Below, piece after piece: positions 55,936-64,000 of a DNA stretch of 64,000 nt; positions within the stretch are counted from its first letter, which is position 1; every line of letters starts with the position of its first letter. The notes below the pieces were generated by a model that was not told the DNA's origin, searched no databases, and saw nothing but the letters and a program-made list of their open reading frames with translations. The position numbers and the translations under genes are program-made. Source of the stretch: Flammula alnicola (taxonomy: Eukaryota > Basidiomycota > Agaricomycetes > Agaricales > Strophariaceae); the NCBI GenBank assembly GCA_015499995.1, contig JADNRV010000087.1:164541-228540 (forward strand). The letters are read 5' to 3'.

Positions 55936-58356
55936 ATGGCGACCCCGCCGCAGTTGTTCACGCAGCTGAAGCCGATGCCGATTCCTCGGACATTAAGCGC
56001 ACCTTTATTCGATGGGAAATATGTCAATGACTTCTTAGCTATTTTAGAGCGACATGGGAATTCCGCGGGGCTGCTCACTTCCGAGCTCCCAAAATACATT
56101 GTCCAATACTGCACTGACGAAGTTAAACAGGTCATCCGGTTTTGCGATGAGGTCGAGGGTGCTGACTGGGACAAGGCGAAGCAGCTCCTCGTTGACTTAT
56201 ACGGGTCTAATGACGAACCGGCAAAGGCGACACTCGAAACCCTCAGGCTTTTCGTCAAGGAACACGCGAAGGGTAAAGAATTTGGCAGCCGAGCTGACGT
56301 TGATATCTATCATAGGAGCTATCTCACGATTGCCGCGCAACTTAAGTCAAAGACGTTGATTGACGAGAACGAAATGAAGCTCAAGTTCTTTGCGGGTCTT
56401 CCACGAAGAACCCGAGCGTTTGTAACCTCTCGCCTTCCTCCCGCCAACTTGGCTACCACCTCACCACCTCAAATCAAGACGGTGATCGAAATTATATGCC
56501 GCCAGTTCAACCCGAACAGCATCGAGTCCTACAATGTGGAATCAGATGCTGACGACTCTGACGACGATACGCCCAGCGCGGCCCCATTGACAAAGCCTTC
56601 ATTACTGCCTCTCACTAGTGTCCTCGAGTCAGCTAGACCCAAGAGCAGCAATATCAAGACCGACATCGATCTTCTCACCCAGCAGCTGCAGCAGCTCTCA
56701 ATCAGCCAAGCTCAGATGCAGCAGATGTTTCAGACCGCGATGAGCGCAGGATCCTTCTCTCGTCCTTCTAACAGTACGAACCCCGCTGATAAAACTTGTT
56801 TCATTTGCGGACAGGTTGGAACGCACCGGTTGCACCCTCGTTTCTGCCCGGAAACAGCCAAGCTCATAGCGGAATCGCTCATCAAGTTTGACGCCGCCCG
56901 CGCTCGATACACACTCATGGACGGAGCAGACCTTCCGTTGATACCATTCACGCCGGGCGGTGTCGCTCAATACCTGCGCGAGCATCGAAGTGACTTTCCG
57001 CGGCGCGAACCACCACCTCACACCTTGACAGCGAGCGCGTCTCCCGCGACGCTAATGATGGGCGACTATCCGGCGTTGTGCGGTGACGTGTACGCCATCG
57101 CATCAAACCAAGATGAGTTCGATTTCAGCGACTCTTACCCTGTGACACGCACTGGCAAAGATACTGCTCCTAGACATGACCCAACACGACGACCGCCTGC
57201 GAGGAAACAGCCCGAGCGGCCGAATACGCCTGCAAGTGCACCGATGCCTGCACCTCGCCAGCCATCAGGACCGGCGCCTACGACATCTCAACATATTCCC
57301 AACGAAGCGCGTGTTCCCGGCACTAATGGGTCCGCACCGCCGCCGCCCATCAATACGCGTGAAGGGTGGAAGGAGTCGCTCCCTCGCAACAACAAGGACG
57401 TCGAAATGAAAGATGAACCAAAGAGTAAAGCCCCTCAGTACCACTACACGTCGGACGTTCAGGAGAAGATCTCCATGCAAGACATCCAGGATCTCATTCT
57501 GCAGACTCAGGTAACCCTGACATTGCGTGACATCTTAGGCATATCCCCGGGACTCCAAAAACGAATGGCGGATGCTACGAAGACTCGACGGGAATATTTG
57601 ACAAAGTACGGCGAGTACGATCTCTACACGGCGCAAGCCGAAGAAGAGTTCGCGAAGACCAGCGTGGGAGCGCAAGTAAATTCGGCGAGTTCTCTCCAGT
57701 TTGACGAATTGAATGATCCTTCCATGCTTGATTCATTCATGCTCAGGTACTCGAATGCAGTCAGCTTCAGGCCTACAAAGAAGTACGCGATGACTACAGG
57801 CATTTTTACTGCTGATCTTGCGGGAATGTCCATCCGTCTCATGGTCGATTGCGGCTCTGAGCTCAACATTTTCCCTGAGCGCCTTCTCGCCCAGACCAAC
57901 TTACCTCTTGACTACGAGGGCACGCGTTGGTCCCTGAAGGGCGTCAACGGTGGTCCTGTGGGTCTGAGAGGGGTATGCAGAGACGTACCGATATCGATCG
58001 GCGGCCACAGATTTGACCATCATTTCTTTGTTACGCGCGAGGACATGGACTCACAAGATTGCATTTTAGGACAGCCTTGGATTCAGTGGTTCGCCGCGCG
58101 TATCGATTACTCAAGAATCGGTCACATGAAGATTATGCTATGGAAGGATGGCGATCGAAGCAACAACCCTACGATCTCGGTACAGCTGACACGACCCAAT
58201 GACCCAAGGAATGTCGATGCAACAGGACCACTCCCAGGGGCCTCACGACCAGTAACCGAAGAATCGGAGACAGCTCATCAGCAGCACTCGCACCACCAAC
58301 GAGCATATATCGAGGAGGTCGACGATGATGATGCGTACGCCCGATATTTTCATTAG
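55936..58356 (+). CDS. gag: Gag-protease polyprotein
   Basis: 806 residues. The N-terminal capsid-like region contains PRTLSAPLFDGKYVNDFLAI and VDIYHRSYLTIAAQLKSK. A coiled Gln-rich stretch follows (LTQQLQQLSISQAQMQQMF). A zinc-knuckle variant CFICGQVGTHRLHPRFC has CX2C, two His and a last Cys, spaced unlike the classic CX2CX4HX4C. A Pro-rich linker follows. The aspartic protease region reads FTADLAGMSIRLMVDCGSEL, with DCGS in place of the usual D-[ST]-G, and ends DCILGQPWIQWFAARIDYSR. The acidic C-terminus ends DDDDAYARYFH. The pol frame is different and begins about 40 bp later. Confidence 0.9.
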   Translation: MATPPQLFTQLKPMPIPRTLSAPLFDGKYVNDFLAILERHGNSAGLLTSELPKYIVQYCTDEVKQVIRFCDEVEGADWDKAKQLLVDLYGSNDEPAKATLETLRLFVKEHAKGKEFGSRADVDIYHRSYLTIAAQLKSKTLIDENEMKLKFFAGLPRRTRAFVTSRLPPANLATTSPPQIKTVIEIICRQFNPNSIESYNVESDADDSDDDTPSAAPLTKPSLLPLTSVLESARPKSSNIKTDIDLLTQQLQQLSISQAQMQQMFQTAMSAGSFSRPSNSTNPADKTCFICGQVGTHRLHPRFCPETAKLIAESLIKFDAARARYTLMDGADLPLIPFTPGGVAQYLREHRSDFPRREPPPHTLTASASPATLMMGDYPALCGDVYAIASNQDEFDFSDSYPVTRTGKDTAPRHDPTRRPPARKQPERPNTPASAPMPAPRQPSGPAPTTSQHIPNEARVPGTNGSAPPPPINTREGWKESLPRNNKDVEMKDEPKSKAPQYHYTSDVQEKISMQDIQDLILQTQVTLTLRDILGISPGLQKRMADATKTRREYLTKYGEYDLYTAQAEEEFAKTSVGAQVNSASSLQFDELNDPSMLDSFMLRYSNAVSFRPTKKYAMTTGIFTADLAGMSIRLMVDCGSELNIFPERLLAQTNLPLDYEGTRWSLKGVNGGPVGLRGVCRDVPISIGGHRFDHHFFVTREDMDSQDCILGQPWIQWFAARIDYSRIGHMKIMLWKDGDRSNNPTISVQLTRPNDPRNVDATGPLPGASRPVTEESETAHQQHSHHQRAYIEEVDDDDAYARYFH

Positions 58357-58394
58357 CGCAGGACACGACCACGCGGCCGCCAACTCTCTTCAAC

Positions 58395-61300
58395 GTGTCT
58401 TGCGCAACTATAGGCCGATCACTCATGGGTCTTCTCGGAGATCCTGAGTTTCGTGAGTTTGATAATTTTCTCTATTCTTTTGACCCTCCAGATTCGTTTG
58501 ATTATTTATTGAGACAAGTAAGTCTCGCATCTAATAGTTTAAGACCGCTAACTACGTCGTGGACGCTCCGAGCATTATCTAGCTCACCATATACCCATTC
58601 GCGCACTGTATCCCTCACTGCGAAACGCAAATACAAACCCGTGGACCGCAAAGTACGGCCAGTACCTACGTACATGCCAAACCCCGTGGCTCTCGAGTTC
58701 AAACCTATCCCCTTACCGCCGATATCACAACTCCCATCAAAACCTCCGCATTTTGCTTCGCTGGAACCTACGGAAAGGATGACAGCTGAGCGTCTCTCTC
58801 TTCTCTTAAACACAATACCTGAAGGATTTCTTTCTCCAGAGGAGGTAAACCTGCTCGCGTTCGTGGTGGCGAGGCGCGAGAAAGCGTTCGCGTTCACGTT
58901 TGCTGAGAAAGGAACATTCCGTCAAGAATTTTATCCAGATTATGAAATACCAACTATCGAACATACGCCGTGGCAGCGTCCTCCAATCCGAGCGCCTAAA
59001 GCCCTAGAGGAGGTTATACGCCAAGAAATCCTGGAGCAGGAGGCTGCGGGACGCTTTGAGGCGACATCATCAAGCTATAGATCGGCCCTCTTTGCCGTGG
59101 CAAAGAAAACGAACAAAGTACGCCTGGTCCTTGACCTTCAGGAACTAAACTCCGTCACGATCAGAGACGCGGCGCTACCTCCGTCGGTGGACGATTTTGC
59201 TGAAGCCTTTATCGGGCGAGCAATCTATGGATGTGTCGATCTATTCGCCGGATATGACGCACGCATATTAGCTGAGTCCTCACGTCCTCTCACGGCATTT
59301 CATTCACTTTGTGGACCCAAACAACAGGCAACTCTACCAATGGGTGCTACAAATGCTGGAGCGGAATTCCAGCGATGTGTCAACCACGCTTTACAAGAAG
59401 ATATCGATGTCAACGCGAAGGCATTCATGGATGATGGAGGAATCATGGGACCGCACACGACGTACGACGACGCGCCCATTGACGACAACCCCAACATCCG
59501 ACAATTTGTATTCGAGTACGCTACAACGTTGGATCGGATTCTCGCGCGATTCATTGCAGCAGGAATCACGGCGTCGGGACTCAAAACCACGCTCGCAACG
59601 CCGCGCCTTCGTATTGTTGGGTCTGTAGTATCGATCGAGGGATGGCACCTTGAGAAAGGGCTCATCTCGAAGATAACGAAATGGCCTTCCTGCGAGAACG
59701 TGTCTCAGATCCGAGGTTTCCTAGGAGTAATGGGATGCGGAAGAAAATGGATCAAGAACTTTGCTTTAATCGCTAAGCCTTTGACATCTCTATTGCGAGT
59801 CACTGATGCCGATTTCTCATTCACGCAGGAGGCGCAGGATGCGATGGATTCTCTCAAGCAACTTGCCACGACAGCGCCGGTGCTCATCAAGATCGACTAC
59901 GACAAAGCCAAACTCATCACTCAACTGCCGCGGGCGTCTGACGAAGGACTTGTAACTGTCGCCGTCGACGCAGCAGCCTTATATGGTGCGGGGTGGGTGG
60001 TATATCAACATCTCGACAATCAACGCCGACCTGCCGTTTATGGGTCATGCACCTACAATGAGCGCGAAACGCGATACTCGCAACCAAAAGCAGAGCTCTA
60101 TGGAGTGTTTCGCGCCTTCAAGCACCTCAGACATCGCATTTGGGGCATCCGATTTTGTCTAGAACATGACGCTAAGTTCCTTCGTGAGATGATCGTGACA
60201 CCTGATTTACCAAATGCTCCTATGACCAGGTGGATTGCGTATCTGCAGCTTTTTGATTTCGAAATGCACCATGTGAAAGCCGAAAAACACCAAGCTCCGG
60301 ATGGCTTATCTCGAAGGCCGAAATCGGACCAAGATTCCGAAGATGAGGAGGAGTCGGAGGAATATCTTGATAGATTTATCGGGAATTTCTTAGCGTCGGA
60401 TAAAGAGTTGCCACAGGGGTTCTGGCATAAAGATTCATATAAACTCTCAGCAAGGCAAGTTAAATCTGTTCTTCGAACCATACAACTTGCTCGCAGTGCT
60501 TTCTCTATGTCATCAGCTCCGTATACCCGACTATTGCAACCACAGGCCCAATATAATATTCACGCCAATGCCTCTCGACCGCCGGCGCTTAACTTCTACA
60601 ACCTATTCACCACCGGAATCTTGGTCGACTCGGAGCCGCACTCGGGCGCTAGGCATCCGCAGTTCCCAATTCGCCCAACTCGGTTCGATCCTTCCAACTG
60701 GACTCGCAATAATCTGGCCGACTACACCCTTCTCCGGGTGACTGACACCATGACGTACATGGGCCGTGAATTCTTCGACCGCAAAACGCCAATCGAGCAA
60801 GAAGTTGAATACCGTTTGGGTGATGAGGTCATCAACCTTTCTGTCACCTCATATCACTATACGTACGCGTCGCGGCTGCGAGCAGGTGAGTACCCTCCAG
60901 CTATAGTCGATCATTCAGTGGTTGGATATTGTGCGGTCGAGGAGAGGACTGATAGCCGAGCCAACTATGAAATACTCACTGCGCCAGAGCATCGCGAGGC
61001 TATTGCATGTATTGGTCATAAGTTTGGAACCACAGACTTGGACGCACCTGAGATGTGGAAGGACCTCCGAGCCTTCTTTACCGATGGATCACTTCCTGCT
61101 CTGTGTCTGACGGACACGAAAGAGAAGGAAAGGTTCCTTAAGCGTGCTAACCGTTTTCTTTTCTTCGAGGAACGTTTATGGCTCAAGCCCAGCAACAAGA
61201 GCTCGTCCCTGCCCCGCCTCGTTATCGAAGATAACCAACGACGCCAAGAATTACTCGTAAAAGTACACGATGAGTGTGGCCACCGAGGACGAGACCCCAC

Positions 61301-61778
61301 TTACGTCAAACTTGCCGAGCGCGTATACTGGCCGAACATGTATAACGACTGCGCGTATTTCGTGAGATCGTGCGTACCCTGTCAATTCGAGTCAAATGCT
61401 AAACCTATCATTCCATATAACCCATCCTGGATGTCATCAATCCTCCGTCATTGGCACATGGACTGCATTCACATGCCTCTCGGCGTCGGCGGAAAGCAAT
61501 ACCTCATCCAAGCAACTTGTTCAGCATCGAAATGGGACGAAGCCGAAGCTATACGTAAGGCTAATGCCGACACCATCGCGAAGTTCATTTATAAGTTGGT
61601 GTGTCGTTTCTCTTGTATTCCCTACATCACGGTCGATGGCGGCTCTGAGTTCAAAGGAGTCGCTGAGGAGGTGTTCCGCCAATATGGCATTGTCGTTATT
61701 GTGTCTACAGCTTATCACCCCGAGGGAATGGCGTGTCAGAGCGCGCAGCACATCAGACCCTCGTCCATGGCCTCATGA
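58395..61778 (+). CDS. pol: Pol: reverse transcriptase, RNase H and integrase N-terminal part
   Basis: The open frame starts at 58395 with GTG; the first ATG is 58426 (MGLLGDPEF). Reverse transcriptase runs from about 58930: KTNKVRLVLDLQELNSVTIR, LPMGATNAGAEFQRCVNHAL, and the active site FMDDGGIMGP. RNase H begins at VTVAVDAAALYGAGWVVYQH and includes SQPKAELYGVFRAFKHL and the HVKAEKHQAPDGLSRRP end. The integrase zinc domain is VHDECGHRGRDPTYVKLAER to CVPCQF. The first Asp is in WHMDCIHMPLG and the second in YITVDGGSEF. The frame then runs out of register after YHPEG and stops at 61778. Pol has no overlap with gag, so its expression mode is unclear. Confidence 0.9.
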   Translation: MSCATIGRSLMGLLGDPEFREFDNFLYSFDPPDSFDYLLRQVSLASNSLRPLTTSWTLRALSSSPYTHSRTVSLTAKRKYKPVDRKVRPVPTYMPNPVALEFKPIPLPPISQLPSKPPHFASLEPTERMTAERLSLLLNTIPEGFLSPEEVNLLAFVVARREKAFAFTFAEKGTFRQEFYPDYEIPTIEHTPWQRPPIRAPKALEEVIRQEILEQEAAGRFEATSSSYRSALFAVAKKTNKVRLVLDLQELNSVTIRDAALPPSVDDFAEAFIGRAIYGCVDLFAGYDARILAESSRPLTAFHSLCGPKQQATLPMGATNAGAEFQRCVNHALQEDIDVNAKAFMDDGGIMGPHTTYDDAPIDDNPNIRQFVFEYATTLDRILARFIAAGITASGLKTTLATPRLRIVGSVVSIEGWHLEKGLISKITKWPSCENVSQIRGFLGVMGCGRKWIKNFALIAKPLTSLLRVTDADFSFTQEAQDAMDSLKQLATTAPVLIKIDYDKAKLITQLPRASDEGLVTVAVDAAALYGAGWVVYQHLDNQRRPAVYGSCTYNERETRYSQPKAELYGVFRAFKHLRHRIWGIRFCLEHDAKFLREMIVTPDLPNAPMTRWIAYLQLFDFEMHHVKAEKHQAPDGLSRRPKSDQDSEDEEESEEYLDRFIGNFLASDKELPQGFWHKDSYKLSARQVKSVLRTIQLARSAFSMSSAPYTRLLQPQAQYNIHANASRPPALNFYNLFTTGILVDSEPHSGARHPQFPIRPTRFDPSNWTRNNLADYTLLRVTDTMTYMGREFFDRKTPIEQEVEYRLGDEVINLSVTSYHYTYASRLRAGEYPPAIVDHSVVGYCAVEERTDSRANYEILTAPEHREAIACIGHKFGTTDLDAPEMWKDLRAFFTDGSLPALCLTDTKEKERFLKRANRFLFFEERLWLKPSNKSSSLPRLVIEDNQRRQELLVKVHDECGHRGRDPTYVKLAERVYWPNMYNDCAYFVRSCVPCQFESNAKPIIPYNPSWMSSILRHWHMDCIHMPLGVGGKQYLIQATCSASKWDEAEAIRKANADTIAKFIYKLVCRFSCIPYITVDGGSEFKGVAEEVFRQYGIVVIVSTAYHPEGMACQSAQHIRPSSMAS

Positions 61779-62755
61779 AAGCGTGCCATAAGGATAAGTC
61801 CAAATGGCCGCTCTATGTTGACGCGATTTTGTTCTCGATTCGCGTTACCACTAACCGAGTCACAGGGTATCCTCCTTATTACCTGGTCTATGGTATATTC
61901 CCGGTATTCGCGTTCGACATCGAGGACGGAACTTGGCAAACCTTGGATTGGGATACCGTCCGCACCACCGCTGACTTAATCGCCCTTCGCGCCCGACAAA
62001 TCGCTCGCCGAGATGAAGATGCAGAAATCTCTTATGAGCGTGCGCGCTTTTCACGTCAGCAAGCCATCGATAACTTCAATAAGCGTTACGGTAAAAATTT
62101 CTCCTTTCATGGGTTTGATGTTGGGATGTGGGTGCTTCGCCACGAGACGTGGTTGGACAATCAATTTGGCAAAAAGGACTTTTGGCGCTGGTCGGGGCCG
62201 TACATTATTCACGAGAAGCGCGATAATAACACCTATGTGTTGCGCGAGCTCAACGGCACGGTTATGCGAGGCCATGTTACTGCTCACCGCCTCAAACTTT
62301 TCTTTTTTAGGTCAGAAAATCACCTTATGAAGACCGTCACCAACACACGCCTGTACTATGATATTCAGCACTTCGAGAAGCACTACATCCAGACACTTCG
62401 TTCTTCGAGCGGCCTTCACGCAGTACGCCACCCCGACATCGACTACTACCACTACAACAAGGAGCCGCACGGCGACGACGAGCTTCCGTTTCCAGACTAC
62501 GCATCAGTGGGCGCGCGCTTTCCGCTCCGCATATTATATTTCCCTGGTATGGCTTCCAAGCCTGTCAACCTCGCCCTTGCACACCGACCGCACTGGGGCG
62601 GTTCTATCCGTGATGACCCCGCCTTTGAATCTTTCGAAAAATGGTCCAAGAAACTCGCGATCATGGCCACGGATGAGACGTCAATCACCGAGAAGATCTT
62701 TTCGCCTGCTAACGCGAACCCGAACCGCTATGCCTTGGGGTTTATTCGAACGTAA
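61733..62755 (+). CDS. pol: Integrase C-terminal part, displaced by a frameshift
   Basis: Continues the integrase in the next frame. SERAAHQTLVHGLMKAC should supply the catalytic Glu and following helix. Then VTTNRVTGYPPYYLVYGIFP, the C-terminal beta domain (MWVLRHETWLDNQFGKKDFW, YVLRELNGTVMRGHVTAHRL), and a tail of about 130 residues without a recognised chromodomain. The break is within about 61725-61732, at a short GGGAA run, and places the third catalytic residue out of frame with the first two. As written, this copy could not make an active integrase. Confidence 0.85.
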   Translation: MSERAAHQTLVHGLMKACHKDKSKWPLYVDAILFSIRVTTNRVTGYPPYYLVYGIFPVFAFDIEDGTWQTLDWDTVRTTADLIALRARQIARRDEDAEISYERARFSRQQAIDNFNKRYGKNFSFHGFDVGMWVLRHETWLDNQFGKKDFWRWSGPYIIHEKRDNNTYVLRELNGTVMRGHVTAHRLKLFFFRSENHLMKTVTNTRLYYDIQHFEKHYIQTLRSSSGLHAVRHPDIDYYHYNKEPHGDDELPFPDYASVGARFPLRILYFPGMASKPVNLALAHRPHWGGSIRDDPAFESFEKWSKKLAIMATDETSITEKIFSPANANPNRYALGFIRT

Positions 62756-62935
62756 TGTCCCCTTCTTTTTCTGTTGATTTTGCCATCACACTCCTTTCAC
62801 CGCGCCGTTTCTATGCCTTACTTTGACTCTCTTATTTTGTTCTTGTTGTTCTCTCACTTACTACCCATCACACTCCTTCTTTTATCTTCCATCTCATCAC
62901 TTTGGATGTTGGGGACAACATCTAAGGGGGGGCAC
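62756..62935 (+). other. 3-prime untranslated region with polypurine tract
   Basis: T/C-rich sequence ending with the purine run AAGGGGGGG at 62924-62932, three bases before the 3-prime LTR. This is the expected plus-strand priming site. Confidence 0.8.
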
Positions 62936-63958
62936 TGTGGAGGAGATGGATAGCGCGCTCGTAGAAACAGCGGGCAAGTCCGAATTCCCACGTGATGCCG
63001 ATCAAGCCGTGCACACTACCGCGCGACCATCGATTTGAATACCCCGTAGCATACCCTTTTCTCCCCATTTCAAACACTTCATACACTCATTACATGATCC
63101 TTTTTCATCTCCGAAAACCCCCGTACTCTCACCTCTCTTCGTTACTCCACAGACACCGTATTTCACACGCAATGGCCGTGAGAACGCGCCTCGGCAAGCC
63201 CCGTTTTGCGCTCAAGGTGTACCGCGGTCTGCCTCGACGAAAGAACAACTTCAAGTACGATCTACACCGATGGAAGGATGGGAAACCAAGCCAAGAGGAA
63301 CCATACGGCTGGTAGGAGGTCCTATTTGCAAATTCTATTCCGTTTTATTCCGTTTTATCTTGTTTCATCTTGATTCTCGATCACTTCCGCATCTCTTTCT
63401 CTTTTCAAATAGCCGACACCGAGTGCAACGAGACGACACGCTGTACGCAGGAGGACGCCCCGCCCTAACGTGCGACGAGCAGCGGACACGGTCTGGTCCA
63501 CCGTGGAAGATTGTATGTCCCTTGAGCAAGGATGTACAGTTCACTCGCGCCCGCACCAAGCCTCAATCTTGCCTCCTATCCTGCGTGCGGCCGAAATATC
63601 GTTGCACAAGGTCGAAGACCCTTTTTCTTTTTCAAATGGACAATCTAGCACATGCGTAGTATATTTGATTTGATTTCTTGGGCCTGGCGACGCAAGAGTA
63701 CGCGTGCGCCAGGAAAATCTCTATATACCCGCGTTTGTAAACTTAGGAGTCCTTAGTCAATCTACCCCCACTTTGATTCGGAAAACACTACGAGGAGCAC
63801 GAGCTATTGAGCAAGAGCATCGAGCAGAGCGCGCCGTGACATTCGCTATCTACACAACTTCTCAAATACCCCGTACTTAGGCGCCCATCAGCGCCGCTCT
63901 CTCTTCTCTTTTCGACGACCTCAATCCAACCTACCTGGAAAAGATCAGCTCTTCCACA
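62936..63958 (+). repeat. 3-prime LTR (1,023 bp)
   Basis: Near-identical to the 5-prime LTR, ends TCCACA at 63958, and is followed by the target duplication GCGG. Confidence 0.95.
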
Positions 63959-64000
63959 GCGGTCAAATTCAGAACTTATGATTTCAATGACTTCTACTAA

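Larger units (their letters stand above)
54774..63958 (+). mobile_element. Ty3/Gypsy-type LTR retrotransposon, 9.2 kb, very young
   Basis: Two long terminal repeats bound a gag-protease frame and a reverse transcriptase, RNase H, integrase order (Gypsy order). LTRs begin TGTGGA and end TCCACA. The 4-bp sequence GCGG is duplicated at both edges (54770-54773 and 63959-63962); a 5-bp GCGGT reading is possible if the first T is not counted. The LTRs differ at one base and one 2-bp gap that I could see over 1,025 bp, implying recent insertion. No tRNA-type primer binding site was recognised just after 55798. No chromodomain was recognised. Confidence 0.95.

Noticed and set aside
61733..62755. Chromodomain at the integrase C-terminus
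   Set aside because: No aromatic cage pattern could be recognised in the tail.

Overview
The window looks like nuclear DNA of a mushroom-forming basidiomycete (Agaricomycetes). Genes are packed on both strands and broken by many introns of about 50-60 nt with GT..CTNAY..AG signals. The gene content fits too: lineage-expanded F-box and BTB proteins, a DUF6697-like protein, fungal housekeeping genes, and transposon families typical of this class (KDZ with a TET/JBP gene, Plavaka-type CACTA, Ty3/Gypsy).

Layout. 1-3.1 kb: decayed repeat-family gene with a coiled-coil N-terminus and one internal stop. 3.5-10.1 kb: Plavaka-type CACTA transposon core with a Q/P-rich companion gene (+) convergent with a multi-exon transposase (-). 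10.1-16.0 kb: GH62 arabinofuranosidase relic, an unknown gene, a 636-bp Mutator-like non-autonomous element (41-bp perfect terminal repeats, 9-bp target duplication), and a secreted protein with 32-residue repeats. 16.9-46.2 kb: the ordinary gene block, with RFC1, an F-box protein, an ICMT-family methyltransferase, a tRNA-like sequence, a DUF6697-like protein, a BTB protein, a two-RRM protein (Hrp1-like), PDX2, a serine carboxypeptidase, a GH85 ENGase, an LRR protein, a membrane protein and a second F-box gene. 46.2-54.4 kb: a KDZ transposase gene and, on the same strand, an apparently intact TET/JBP-type dioxygenase gene, framed by palindromes and tandem repeats. 54.6-64.0 kb: a very young Ty3/Gypsy-type LTR retrotransposon inserted into an exon of a small basic-protein gene, with a frameshift inside its integrase.

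The most notable system is the KDZ transposase plus TET/JBP pair. Both reading frames appear complete across clean introns and all recognisable catalytic motifs are present, so this may be a transposon carrying its own 5-methylcytosine oxidase. KDZ-TET linkage is already known in Agaricomycetes; the flanking repeat architecture and the duplicated spacer between the two genes are what look new here.

A second theme is single-base reading-frame breaks in otherwise well-preserved genes (LRR protein, F-box gene, membrane protein, RRM protein, integrase), several in homopolymers. These could be real decay or residual assembly errors. All gene models were made by hand from open frames and splice signals; exon edges are approximate unless stated.
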